In this document: piece by piece, positions 24,405 to 34,957 of the stretch
How the letters are laid out: every line of letters begins with the position of its first letter
Position numbering within the stretch: position 1 is the stretch's first letter
NCBI GenBank assembly: GCA_024349245.1
Contig: JALDNG010000040.1
Span: 1,447,501 to 1,511,500 of the forward strand
From: Neodontobutis hainanensis
Taxonomy: Eukaryota > Chordata > Actinopteri > Gobiiformes > Odontobutidae
Reading direction: 5' to 3'
DNA length: 64,000 nt
Notes under the pieces: model-generated
What the model was told of the DNA's origin: nothing
The model's input: only the letters and a program-made list of their open reading frames with translations
Databases searched by the model: none
Program-made: the position numbers and the translations under genes

Positions 24405-25257
24405 TCACCTAAGCCTCCCCTGGAAATTCTATGCCAGGGAACTGGAGAGGAGAATTTGTCCAATAGTCGAACCTCGGATTCAGGAGGAACAATGCAGTTG
24501 TGAAACACTGGAGCATCTCTATACCCTCTCCAGGGTGCTGGAGGGTTTATGAGAGTTTGCCCAACCAGTCCACATGTGCTTTGTGGATCTGGAGAAGGCA
24601 TTTGACTGTGTCCCGGGGCCCTTTGCTAAGGGCTGTCCGGTCCCTGTATGACCGAAACAGGAGCTTTGTTCACATTACTGGTAGTAAGTCAGACCTGTTC
24701 CCGGTGCATGTTGGACTCCTGTTCTTTATCTTTATGGACAGGATTTCTAGGCGCAGCCAGGGGCCGGAGGGAGTCTGGTTTCGGGACCACAGGATCTCGT
24801 CTCTGCTTTTACCAAATTATGTTGTCATGTTGGCTCCATCAAGCCAGGACCTTCAGTGTGCACTGGGACAGTTTGCAGCTGAGTGTGAAGCGGCTGAGAT
24901 GAGGATCAGCACCTCCAAGTCTGAGACCATGGTTCTCAGTCGGAAAAGGGTGGCTTGCCCCCTTCAGGTTGGTGGAGAGCTCCTGCCTCAAGTGGAGGAC
25001 TTCAAGTATCTTGGGGTCTTGTTCATGAGTGAGGGAAGGAGGGAACGTGAGATTGACAGACGGATCGGTGCAGCTTCTGCAGTGATGCATTTTCCGGTCT
25101 GTCGTGGTGAAAAAAATTAACAGTCAATCTACGTTCCTACTCTCATCTATGGCCATGAGCATTGGGTCATGACCGAAAGAACAAGATTCCGGATACAAGC
25201 GGCTGTAATAAGTTTCCTCAGCAGCGTGGCCGGGCGCCCCCTTTAAAATAGGGTGAG
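24405..25257 (+). mobile_element. Rex3-like LINE reverse transcriptase fragment, inactive
   Basis: Carries RT sequence with a frame change near 24605. It has FVDLEKAFD (palm motif A), AVRSLYDRNRSFVHITGSKS, FMDRISRRSQG, RISTSKSETMVLSRKRVACP and FKYLGVLF. The catalytic motif expected as FADD reads LPNY, so the copy is dead. It breaks off inside the same ERTR..IQAA segment at which the 21127 copy begins. Confidence 0.75.
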
Positions 25258-25934
25258 ACAACAGCATGTCCCTGCAGGGCAACATGAGTTGTTCACTGTA
25301 TTAAAAAAGATGTCAGCTGGGTGATTACAATCTGCTGTTTCACCATCAGATGTTGCCAATAACTTCACACCTTTGAAATATTCATGTGACCTCACCACAA
25401 CCTGATAAAAATGTGCTATTATTCATCAAAGAGACTCTCCCAGTACATGTTAATATAAATGTTTTCATCCCACAGTATTCATCAAATATTTTATTTCCAA
25501 AAATGTAAAGTACAAGTTCAGTGTTACATATTGGAATGTGCAAAATCAGTTCAGATATGTTATAATTTATAGTATTTATCATTTCCATATATACCAAACA
25601 AAAAATCAGCCAGACAAGGCTTCATGGTAAAGGTAACAAGGGCTTCATGCACTCATCCAACATTCATACTAATGAAAAACACATATCTGCCATAAGCTGG
25701 CATCATTGAGTGTTATGCAATACAAAAAAAAATGGTATGTGACTGTTCTGAATAAGTGAGAAAAATGTATGGCTTATAATTCTTTGCTTACCTCAATTAT
25801 TACCTTCAATTTACCTCAACTTTGTTAACTTGAAGATCCTTTTTAATGCCTTTTAATGGAGCCTAATTGATACGTTGGCAGATATTCACACTTTGCAATG
25901 AAAGTGTAGCTATTTAGCAATTTTTAACTTTTAT

Positions 25935-26050
25935 TTATTCATGCAAACTCCGCACAGAAAGGCCGTGCCCTGAATGGGACTTGAACCCAAGACCATCTTG
26001 CTGTGAGGCAGGAGTGCTAACCACTCTGTTCATGGGACAGGTTCCAGCTT
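25935..26050 (-). repeat. tRNA-SINE fragment, minus strand
   Basis: Contains CATGCAAACTCCGCACAGAAAG, GAACCCAAGACCATCTTGCTGTGAGG and GCTAACCACTCTG, the head and early body of the 39752 SINE family in reverse. Confidence 0.7.
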
Positions 26051-26421
26051 GTCCCACATTGTTATATAACAAAATGAAACTACTCTTTCCTCTTCAGAGA
26101 CAAAGGATGATTTAAATGTCCTTCATGTTCATGTGGAAACATGTTTGTAAAAGCTCTGGGATGTATTGCACTTTAGCTTATTACAATAGATTTAAATTTA
26201 AAGTACTTCAAACATGTTAGTAAACTAGTGTGTTAGTAATCATTCTACAATAAACCATCTTTTACTTCATATATATTAAGTACATTTTTAACCACCATTA
26301 ATTATCTTCATTTATGAATTACCACTGAGCTTAATTTTGATCATTTGGAACTTATATTCATGGTTAGGTCTAAGAACAACTTTGGTTTAAGCTTTCTTTA
26401 CTCAAGCAGGGCTTTGGTCCT

Positions 26422-26465
26422 TTATAGCATGGCCAGGCTCAGAAAACCCAGGATGATCAACAAAG
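26422..26465 (-). CDS. last exon: hydrophobic GPI tail
   Basis: After TTTCACAG|CT, fourteen codons encode LLIILGFLSLAML and a TAA stop at 26424-26422. A hydrophobic segment ending exactly at the stop, with no charged cytoplasmic tail, indicates a GPI-anchor signal rather than a stable transmembrane helix. Confidence 0.75.
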
Positions 26466-29400
26466 CTGTGAAAAAAATAAAAATAAGACAGAATTAGATT
26501 TAACTTTAAAGTTTTATAAATGCTCAAATTGGAGAGGTCAAAGTTTCATACTACACTTACTTATTTCTATTGTGAAATTGTGGGGAACCATGCAAAAAGT
26601 ACACACACTTGGTCACACTTATGCTACTATTTTATGGTGCACAAAGCAGCTGTCTGATAACTAATGGCTGGGTCTCAATTGCAGTCTGTTCATTGGTCGA
26701 CAAAGAACACTTCAGTTGTAGCCAGAGATTGTAAAAATGGATGTAATCTGCACATTGGTCCCCTATTTAGCGATATTGTCATTACAACAGAGCAATAAAA
26801 TGGCGGTTACATCCGGGATTTTCGACTTTTACTCCATAGTAAAACAATAGTTTTTAGATAGCATAAACGAACGTAATAATCAAAATCATCCCCCCAGAGT
26901 TGTCACGTAGTAAAAACTTAGCTCTAGAGACCGGAGCCATCTTTTGTACCAGGCCGTAAACATGATTTTTACACTTTTATTTCCGCTTTTGGAGCCTGCC
27001 CTCTGGTGGACGGCAGTATATCGCTGTATTTCACTGTATTTCGCTGTATGGCGCCGCCCTTACTCGAGGACCTTTTAGGAGGTTTCATGAGAAACGCTTG
27101 GTTGCAACAATAAAGAATAAAATTAAGTTTGACCCTTTAAGTTGCAAAAGTTGAAAAATAAGGAAGCTACACTGCTTGGTGGAAAGAATTACATCAATCC
27201 ATAATAATAATAACAATAATCTATATTTTTATATAGCGCTTTTCCACCTACTGTAGTAGGCACTCAAAGTGCTTTACATACATTAAACTATTAACCAGTG
27301 TTACAGAACTTCACTGGAGGCAATGTAGGTTAAGTGTCTTGCCCAAGGACACAACGTCAGTATGCGGGGGAGAGAGAAATGTTATGATGTTTTGGGATCA
27401 AACTGCCCACCCGCTGGTTGAAGGACAGCCGCTCTACCCACTGAGCTAAAGATGTGCTTCTCTTCTGCTTACCTTTGGACACTGACTGCTGGAGCATGAT
27501 GGCGCCGGCTGTGGTTGAATTGGTGTTGGTGCCATTTACTAAATTCATGACTGTTTGGTTAGGATTAGACAGGTTCAACACAGCAGTCTTGATTTTGAAT
27601 GTAGGGATTCCTAGATTATCAGTGGCTGAAAGAAGAAAAGAAAAGGTTTCCTTGTGTAACACTGACAAGGTTCATAGGCGAGGTGTGGTGGTATCTTACG
27701 GCTGTTGTATGATCCGGTCATGACTCCCAGAGCAAAAGAGGTGCCTGCTGCCCTTGTTGTTGAATTTGGGACAGTGGCCGCAAATGTGCACTGGATTTTG
27801 TTCCCATTTGTTTTACCCTTTACACTGTTAACAGGTTGCTGTGGAGCATATATTGTTCAAGTTAGCTTTTGTAAAAAAAAAAAAAAATAGAAAAATTTAG
27901 CTCACTCACAATCATTACACTCACCGGTACTCTAAAGAATTTTTCAATGTTGAGGAAGGCAGGAATAAATTTAACTACACTTTGGTTTTTTGCACAGATG
28001 TAAACTGTGGCATTCCCTCCCTTTAATGACAATAAACAAATAATTCATTAAAGTCCACAGGAAGTACATCATCTACATATACATTTATTCATTTAGCTGA
28101 CGCTTTTATCCAAAGCGACTTACATTGTTCATCAGTAATCACCAGTGTTACAGCCACTGGAGGCAAGGTGGGTTAAGTGTCTTGCCCAAGGACACAAGGA
28201 CAGTATGAACTGTGGGGAGAGTGAGAATCGAACCGCCTACATTCCGGTTGAAGGATGACCACTCTACCCACTGAACTACTGCCACTCCATCTGATCGCAG
28301 TACTATTTACTGATCAGTTTTACTTACAGACGGGGAGAACAAAGCGGCTGAGAGGTAGCCTGCAGATGAACCCGATACTGAGAACTCAAAGTTAAGTCCG
28401 CTGGTTAGCTTTACGCCAAGAAAGAAGCACGAATCTGACACAGAGGGATCACAACTGAACGGCTCAGCAGCACAGAGCTGTTGGGTCCCACACCCCTGTC
28501 TGGAAACAGGGGTCTGTAATAGAAATGAGTTAAAACTTAATGAGATAAAATTGAAAAAGAGAGACAGAAGAATGTAAATGTAAAATACGTTTTCCTCACC
28601 AGAAGATCGACAACTGTGATGTTTTCTACCAGTGGAGAATCTGAGATTATAGGAACAGGAGTTGTCACGTTGGATGGCACTCCATTTGCAATGGAAGAGG
28701 TATTGGCTGTAGGAACGGGAGATGTCACGTTGGATGGCACTCCATTTGCAATGGAAGAGGTATTGGCTGTAGGAACGGGAGATGTCACGTTGGATGGCAC
28801 TGCGGTTGCATTGGAAGATGTATTGGCTGTAGGAACGGGAAATGTCACGTTGGATGGCACTGCGGTTGCATTAGAAGATGTATTGGCTGTAGGAACGGGA
28901 AATGTCACGTTGGATGGAACTGCGGTTGCATTGGACGAGGTATTGGCTGTAGGAACGGGAGATGTCACGTTGGATGGAACTGCAGTTGCATTGGAAGAGG
29001 TATTGGCTGTAGGAACGGGAGATGTCACGTTGGATGGCACTGCGGTTGCATTGGAAGATGTATTGGCTGTAGGAACAGGAGATGTCACGTTGGATGGCAC
29101 TGCGGTTGCATTGGCAGAGGCATTGGCTGTAGGAACAGGAGATGTCACGTTGGATGGCACTGCGGTTGCATTGGTCGCCGTCACTCCAGTTGCATTGGAA
29201 GAGGTATTGGCTGTAGGAACAAGAGATGTCCCATTAAATGCTAGTGCAGTTGCATTTTATCAGGGCCACTGTGGTCACATTAGAAATCGGCGATGCGGTT
29301 ACATTGGCTGGAGGTGCTGCATTTACATTTTTACTTAACCTTTATTTATTAAATACATTCTCACTGAGAATACAAATTTCTTTTTCCAACCCGCAGGTCC

Positions 29401-29920
29401 TGTTTTTATAAATTCATTTGGCCCGCCCCACTGTATCACCCCACATATTTGACCATTAAATTGACATACTACGCATTGTAATGTAAATTTCAGCCTAAAA
29501 GGGCTGTCCCAAACATTAGCTAGCTTTGGCAGCGTGACCTTCTTTTCTTTTGTTTGTTTTGTTGTTGTGTCTGGCTTGCGGTTGCATTGGTGGGGGCGCT
29601 GCAGTTGCATTAAACGGGGGGTGCTGTGGTGGCATTAGTCGAGGGTGCTGCATTGATCAGTGCCGCTGCAGTCGTAAAAGACGGAGGCACTGGTCCAGTG
29701 GTTACACCAGAAAACATTGTTGTGTTACTTCCTGCCCCCAACGTGGTGTTGCTTACTGATGGAGTTGTCATGTTGAAGTAATCTGTGGAATTGTTACCTG
29801 ATGCAGTCATGTTGCTTGATGATATTGTTGTGTTGGCTGCTGCCGGTGTTGCATTGGTACCAAAAGTCATCCAGCACAATACCACAAAGAGGACAATGGA
29901 AATCAGGTTACGGTCCATTT
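26422..29920 (-). CDS. GPI-anchored, sequon-rich stalk plus DOMON-domain (FRRS1-like) surface protein
   Basis: Proposed coding exons are 29918-29798, 29210-28600, 28513-28328, 28020-27925, 27838-27700, 27625-27473 and 26465-26422, about 449 residues. The protein has a signal peptide (MDRNLISIVLFVVLCWMTFG), an Asn/Thr/Ser-rich region, about nine 20-residue repeats, and then a domain with CG...LC...C(D/N)P...CFF, GYLSAAL, VYICAKN, QCTFAATVP and TGSYN. That pattern is the DOMON domain of ferric-chelate reductase 1 and FRRS1L. The C-terminus is a 14-residue hydrophobic tail (ALLIILGFLSLAML) right before the stop, as in GPI-anchor signals. There is no cytochrome b561 part, so it is unlikely to be a reductase. 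It is predicted to sit on the outer cell surface; its function is unknown. The first junction is the least certain. Confidence 0.72.
26690..27095. repeat. 370-bp interspersed repeat, copy 1
   Basis: Shares long blocks with 31671-32062 in the same orientation: TTACATCCGGGATTTT, CATAGTAAAACAATAGTTTT, TTAGCTCTAGAGACCGGAGC, GCTTTTGGAGCCTGCCCTCT and CTTACTCGAGGACC. The class is unknown; no terminal repeats were identified. Confidence 0.7.
27215..27460 (-). repeat. tRNA-derived SINE-like element
   Basis: On the minus strand it begins with TAGCTCAGTGGGTAGAGCGG (A-box-like) and a B-box-like stretch, then GTCCTTGGGCAAGACACTTA and an end with AAGCGCTATATAAAAATATAG. It lies in the last intron of the GPI-DOMON gene. 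Confidence 0.6.
27473..27625 (-). CDS. C-terminal linker exon of the GPI-DOMON protein
   Basis: A 153-base exon between TTTCAG|CCACT and CCAAAG|GTAAGC. It encodes DNLGIPTFKIKTAVLNLS, an NPNQTV/NGTNTNSTTAGA stretch and LQQSVSK. The small residues around TTAGA or SVSKA are plausible GPI attachment (omega) sites. Confidence 0.72.
27700..27838 (-). CDS. DOMON domain exon 3
   Basis: A 139-base exon between CTCCACAG|CAACC and CAGCC|GTAAGA, encoding NKIQCTFAATVPNSTTR, then TSFALGVMTGSYNS. IQC-F and the GTYN-like end are conserved in the family. An acceptor 12 bases further in (GTTAACAG) is an alternative but changes phase. Confidence 0.72.
27925..28020 (-). CDS. DOMON domain exon 2
   Basis: Thirty-two codons in phase 0 between ATTAAAG|GGAGGG and GTACCG|GTGAGT. 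It encodes GGNATVYICAKNQSVVKF and FLNIEKFFRVP; VYIC corresponds to the conserved VYVC strand. Confidence 0.75.
28078..28292 (-). repeat. tRNA-derived SINE-like element
   Basis: Contains GACGCTTTTATCCAAAGCGACTTACA, CTTGCCCAAGGACACAAGGA and, as complement, a GTTCAGTGGGTAGAGTGG tRNA-like head. Related to the element at 27215. It sits in the intron between DOMON exons 1 and 2. Confidence 0.6.
28328..28513 (-). CDS. DOMON domain exon 1
   Basis: Sixty-two codons in phase 0 between TTACAG|ACCCC and CCGTCT|GTAAGT. It has six cysteines in the pattern CG-x-QQLC, SC-DPSVSDSC-FF, then FEFSVSGSSAGYLSAALF, the N-terminal half of an FRRS1-like DOMON domain. The usual MG-D-D stretch before the next strand is replaced by SPSGGNA. 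Confidence 0.8.
28600..29210 (-). CDS. stalk exon with nine 60-bp tandem repeats
   Basis: Each unit encodes 20 residues close to SNATAVPSNVTSPVPTANTS. Units at the 3' end (28620-28740) diverge to SIANGVPSNVT. Each standard unit holds three N-glycosylation sequons (NAT, NVT, NTS) and several Ser/Thr/Pro sites for O-glycans. The exon ends VENITVVDLL before CTTCTG|GTGAGG. The acceptor chosen is CCTACAG|CC at 29211. Farther upstream the same repeat decays, with stops at about 29265. Confidence 0.75.
28613..29260. repeat. 60-bp tandem repeat array
   Basis: About ten copies of a 60-bp unit, nearly identical in the centre and degenerate at both ends. On the plus strand each begins near GTATTGGCTGTAGGAAC and includes GATGTCACGTTGGATGG. 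Because the unit is a multiple of three, gain or loss of copies keeps frame on the coding (minus) strand. The opposite strand is also open but is a shadow. Confidence 0.9.
29335..29535. repeat. insertion-like segment between stalk repeats and signal exon
   Basis: Begins TTAACCTTTATTTATTAAATA..TCTCACTGAGAATAC, a sequence common at the ends of dispersed fish repeats, and separates degenerate stalk-coding remnants at 29275-29330 from those at 29560-29620. It may be a transposon insertion that turned coding repeat into intron. Confidence 0.35.
29798..29920 (-). CDS. signal-peptide exon of the GPI-DOMON gene
   Basis: The acceptor TTTCAACAG lies two bases before the ATG at 29918, so translation starts at the head of exon 2. 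It encodes a classic signal peptide with a hydrophobic core (ISIVLFVVLCW), then NATPAAANTTISSSNMTAS. The chosen donor CATCAG|GTAACA leaves phase 1, matching the acceptor at 29210. Other phase-1 donors are possible (TTTTG|GTACC, TTCTG|GTGTA). The frame stays open to 29616, so a longer version of the exon cannot be excluded. Confidence 0.6.
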
Positions 29921-32744
29921 CTGTTGAAAGTATGGACAAATAATAAGTTAACAATGTCATGGTACACTTTATGTCACATTGTGTAATAGATAATAATTTT
30001 TGCCAAAGGTTTTGAAAGCTGTTAAATCAATGTTAACAGCAATAAAAGTTTATTGCTGTTAATTTAACATCTTCAATGAAGGGGAACGAAGCTGAGAATA
30101 AAGTAAAATTTAAGTAAAGGTATTCAACAAAATCAATATTTGAGGAAAGTGACAGGTTCTTTTGATTTACTGGAAATAATAAGTTGAGTCACTACAATGG
30201 CCACAACTACTGCTTTTTTTTAGGAATTAAACTTACGTAATTTTCTACTGTTAGCCCACAGTGCTACCCACCTAGCCACTAAAATAAAAATAAAAAATCC
30301 TACTTACTTTACCTGCTACCAAGTAAAAGTAAGGTTTTACCTCCAAAAGTAAAGGTTACAAGTAAAAGTGCAAAACATATCATCATATCATCAGGAAAAG
30401 TACCCAGAAAGGTTTGTCAGGTTAATTACTTGAGTAAATGTAATTAGGGCCGTTCCATCTTTGCCTTTATTGCTGCTTGGTTTCCTGCACAGGTCACTCT
30501 CAACGCTATATAATATTGGTAATAAATCCATTGGCATTTTGTTAATTACACAATTACTTTTAATAGTAGCTATTTTGGAAACATGAATAAATAAGAAGAA
30601 ACTTAAGAAAGAAGTTGTGTTAATTCTACACTTGATGTCTACTTAATGTAAAACAGAAACCAGAAAAGAGGTGAGGTTCATGTTTATGTGGACTAAAAGC
30701 TGAATGCCAAAGTGGTGGACATGACCGTAGCATTTGATAATCGGTTTGAATATGTTGTTCTGGTTGAGATTAATGTGGAAAAATGCAAAACGCATAATGT
30801 ATAATGGTTTCTTGTATTTATAAAGCACCAACAATCACAAAGGTGATGGTGTTGTGGTGCATGTTTAGATCATGAAGGTCAAAGAAAATGTAAAAGAAAA
30901 TGTAAAAGATTATTATAGAAAAATAATTAAAGGAAATAAAACAATATTCTGAGGATATCTTTCCCTAATTGGATGATTTAAAAAGACAATATGAAAGACA
31001 TTATCATTTTAAAGATTTTTAAAAAGCTTGTGAACCAAAAAATCCTGCAAAACTATTGCAAAACTAAAAAGTGTTAATAAAAAAAACATAATGAATGAAA
31101 AATCTGAATGATGCTATTTGGAGAACATATAAAATATGAATACATAGAGATAATAATTGATGAAGTAACAATAGAAAGATTTAATGAGCATAAACCGTTC
31201 TTGTGAAGAATTATCCATATAGCCAAGAATTTTATAGGACCACAATATTTTAGTTTATCAAGCCATGGTTATCCCATGTCTCAACAGAGGGGAGAAGTTT
31301 GAAACCAAACAGTATTAAAATGATGAGGCCTGGTTAACCTAATGCTATAACAACAATGCTTTAATACAGTTAAAAGATGAGTATAAACAAAATAATAAAC
31401 TAAATAATAGTGAAATGGCTCTATTTAGTTTGATTATACCAAACCTTTCAGAATAAAAGTAGAGTTTAAGCAGCGGTCCATTAGACTCTGTGGAAACAGG
31501 TTATGCATCTGCTGTACACATTTTTATGTGTTGATAACTTTAATGGCTTAATCGTTTGATATAATGAGACCTTGGAGGCACTTTTCTGACTTTCTCATGT
31601 TTCATGATGATTTTATTTGTTTGTTCTTAATATGAATGGAAACCAACTACTACTGTATATTAGTTATACCTATAGATTGTAAATAAACATGGATGTAATC
31701 CGCCCTTTAGTCCCCTATTTATCAATATTGTCGTTGTGAAAGGGCAGTAAAATGGCGTTACATCCGGGATTTTTGGCTTTTTTCTCCATAGTAAAACAAT
31801 AGTTTTTAGATAGCATAAACGGACATATTAATCAAAAATTATAGTTGTCACGTAGTAAAAACTTAGCTCTAGAGACCGGAGCCATCTTTTGTATCAGGCT
31901 GTAAACATGATTTTTACACTTGTAAAGTTGCCAATGGGTTTCTCCTTATATTTCCGCTTTTGGAGCCTGCCCTCTGGTGGACGGCGGTATATCGCTGTAT
32001 TTCACTGTACTTCACCGTATGGCGGCGCCCTTACTCGAGGACCATTTAGGAGGTTCCATGAGAGATGCTTGGTTATACCACACTTTTGCCCTCATTTGGT
32101 TGATCCTCCTATTATGCGTGATCACATAGAATGTGCCAGAGAACACCGTGAGCAGAAGCTCATGCCTTAGGAGCAAGAGAGCAGCTCCCTCAGGGTCATT
32201 TGACAAAATGTTTGGGAAATTGGCTGGGATTTTAAAATCTGTATTGATATACATATATTTAAATAAGATAAAGATATATTTTGCTTGTGTTGCATTCCAT
32301 GTATCTGGAGCTTGTTGGTGAGATTGATGGATGTGGCCATCGCTAGATCAACATTCCTGCACATGCACCTGCTGAACGACAATATGGTCAAGGCTTTGAC
32401 CTCAGACGATGAACAATCTGTCAACCGATAAAACAATGGTTCAACATCAAGATCCACAGCTACTATAGCTATAGCTGAGAGGCGGGCATGATGTACACCT
32501 ATAAAAACTTCTTGTGCTGTAATAATATTAGGTATATCACCATGTACCATTGTTGCATGTGTCTGATTTGTTTCATTCTTCAATTCAAAACCGGTCTTCC
32601 ATTTCGAAATTTACCATGTGGGGTCCTCTTTGTCTCATTTATGATCCAAACCAAACAAATATTTTAACAAACAGTTTTACACCAAACACAAATGTTTAAG
32701 GCTAAAACAAGTTCAATTATCACTTAAATAAAAAAAAACTTTAC
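29921..32744 (-). other. intron 1 of the GPI-DOMON gene
   Basis: AT-rich, without exons I can recognise. It contains the second copy of the 370-bp interspersed repeat (31671-32062). Confidence 0.5.
31671..32062. repeat. 370-bp interspersed repeat, copy 2
   Basis: Direct-orientation partner of 26690-27095, lying in intron 1 of the GPI-DOMON gene while the other copy lies just inside its last intron. Confidence 0.7.
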
Positions 32745-32840
32745 CTGTTGTTTCTGGCTTTGATGCAACTGCTGATATGTAGAAATGTTGGGTGGCTCCT
32801 CAGGTGTGTCTGTATTAGTCCTGCTCCCAGTTAAAGATGT
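32745..32840 (-). other. non-coding first exon of the GPI-DOMON gene
   Basis: The minus-strand segment ends AAACAACAG|GTAAAG, a good donor, and follows a TATA-like TTTAAATAG by about 30 bases. It has no ATG in a useful frame. Splicing to the acceptor at 29921 places the ATG at the start of exon 2. An inverted near-identical copy at 63130-63223 supports it as a functional element. Confidence 0.6.
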
Positions 32841-32857
32841 TCACCTGTTGAGCCTGT

Positions 32858-33010
32858 GCCGCTATTTAAACAAAGGAGGAGGGAAAACATAGGTACCAGC
32901 GTCAGTGAACATGACGTGAGATGAAACTGCCAAAGGGCGGGTCTCAAACTGGGTCTCAGTGGAACTGGAAACCTTGTGATTTTTGCAATGTCACTGCAGT
33001 TTGATTGTTT
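32858..33010 (-). promoter_or_regulatory. promoter of the GPI-DOMON gene
   Basis: TATA-like TTTAAATAG at about 32864-32872, preceded on the minus strand by a pyrimidine/purine block (CCCTCCTCCTTTG) and a CRE-like CACGTCATG near 32912. The same block is kept in inverted orientation at 62990-63103. Confidence 0.5.
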
Positions 33011-33699
33011 GTCCTTGAGTTATTTCTATTTATTTTCTTGATGCCTTGCAGCAATTTAATTAACAATTAGCTGGAGATTAAGCAGATGTTTGCTTCATAC
33101 ATGTTCACTATATAACTTCTATTTTGTCTAAATGCCACCATTGTGTTGTTAAGTTTCCCGTCCAGACAGAGACGAAGCACTAATCTCATATAATGGACAG
33201 TGCACTTAACTTCTTTTAGTACGTTGAACTTAAATACACTCAACTAAATTAAAAGAAGTTAAAATTAGTTACAAATTAATTAAGTAGACAAATCAGACTA
33301 TTGTATTAAATTAATTAATCTTAGTACTTAGTTGTTGTTACTTTTTTGATGTAGGCCTATTTTATGAGTATATTTGACTTGCTTTATCACATTTTATTAA
33401 AATTTCACGAGTAACTTATTGTTAAAAATATCACTCTTACTCAAATAAAAAAATAGTTGATTGTGTTCACAAGGACTTGTGCTAGATCAGGAAAGAATCT
33501 AATATTGTTAAATTAAGGAAATTGTGCATCTGTATTTTTGCAGTGTGTGGGTATGGTCTTTACAGAATGGATGCATTGTGTTCTAATAAGTTGACCAATA
33601 AAACTGATAAAAAATATGATAAAGTAAAGTGATAAACTGAGTGATAAAGATTCTTAATTTTCTTGTTCTGACATGGCTTTTAGTGACCATAGTGGTTTA

Positions 33700-34030
33700 T
33701 TGTAGAAACAGACAGAGGTAATAGAAAGTAAATAAGGAGGTTGTAGTATTAATGCACTGGTTTATTTGTTCTTGGCAAAAAGCCTCCAATACTTGTAAAT
33801 TCTTGGGCTTTCTTTTATGTACTTTAAATTTGAGGTCTCCTCAGAGCGGCTCAATGATACTGAGGTCAGAACCTTCACTTTATGCTGCTGTAGCCAATGA
33901 CAGGTCGTTGTTGTGCTTTGGATCGTTGTCATGTTGGAACGTCCAAGTACGTCCCATGTGCCGTTTCTGGGCTGATTAGTGCAAATTTTCTGATAACATG
34001 CTGCTTTCATCTTTTCCTCTTTCTTGTCAA
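33700..34030 (-). mobile_element. DNA transposon remnant
   Basis: GGATCGTTGTCATGTTGGAACGTCCAAGTACGTCCCATG and surrounding bases resemble the coding interior of decayed fish Tc1-type elements read on the minus strand. No terminal repeats were found. It has no obvious partner in the right arm. Confidence 0.35.
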
Positions 34031-34834
34031 TTCTGAGCAGAATTGATAAAGTATCTTGGAATTGGAGACGAATCATCTTCTCATTAAAAAATGAGTCCAG
34101 ATGCTTTTGCTTTTTTTTAAGAATAAATAATAAAGCATACCAGTTTACTTTAAAGCATTGGTTAGATATGTGGCCATAAACAAGTTTCATTTTCATAGTT
34201 GACAAATAGGAGGGAACACACAAATACAAATACATATAATATTTAACTTCAAAAAGCTGACATCGGCAGAAGTTGTCTTGTTGATAAAGTAGACTGTAAT
34301 TTTGTAAAATGTTCAGCACTGGCACTGATTGTCATCATAAATACCACAGATGCTGAGAAAAATGCATTTTAAATGTTTTCAAAATGAGGATTATATAACT
34401 TCAACCAGGAAAAAGACAAATATCTGGATTTACTGGTCACTCATGTTTGGTCATGAGCTGTGGGTCTAGACTCGGTCACCTGGGTGGAGCTCGCAGTAGA
34501 GACGCTGTTGCACATGGGAAATCTAATCTCAGCACCTTTCCGGGAAAAATGTGTTTTGATTTTTGATTTGCTTCATTGAAACCCCTCCCCCACTGGAGAA
34601 CATGCTGCAGGGACTTTGTGTCTCAACCTAAAGATTTCTTAGGAATTACCTAGAAGAGCTAGAGGAAGTTTTTAAAGAGATAGACAACTGGCCTCCTTTA
34701 AAAAAAAAAAATTAAAAGGTCAATGACATGCAACACCCACAAATTCACCTACACGTGAAAGAAATGCATGAATTGGTAAAAAGGTGACTCAGTGGGAATG
34801 TGGGAATGAAATGTCCTCTGTTTGTGGATGTCTT

Positions 34835-34957
34835 TAAGTGTTAGCCCTGCGATTAACTGGTTATTGCCCAGGGTGTACCTCGCCTCAGGATCACAGCTGC
34901 TGGGATAGGCTCCAGTCTCCCGTGAATGGGACTAAGCAGTAGAAAATGAATAAATGA
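34835..34957 (+). repeat. SINE 3' part
   Basis: Reads TTAGCCCTGCGATTAACTGG, CAGGGTGTACCTCGCCTCAGG, GCTGGGATAGGCTCCAGTC and AGTAGAAAATGAATAAATG, the tail of the 39752 family. Its inverted-arm counterpart is at 58010-58065, so the insertion predates the duplication. Confidence 0.7.

Noticed and set aside
28616..29338. A 240-codon open frame on the plus strand across the 60-bp repeats
   Set aside because: It is the complement of the stalk repeats. The minus strand has a signal peptide, consistent splice phases and a DOMON domain downstream, so the plus frame is a shadow kept open by repeat periodicity.
33762..34325. A 187-codon minus-strand frame
   Set aside because: Overlaps a decayed DNA transposon and the inverted-arm sequence. 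The partner at about 58960 is not open.
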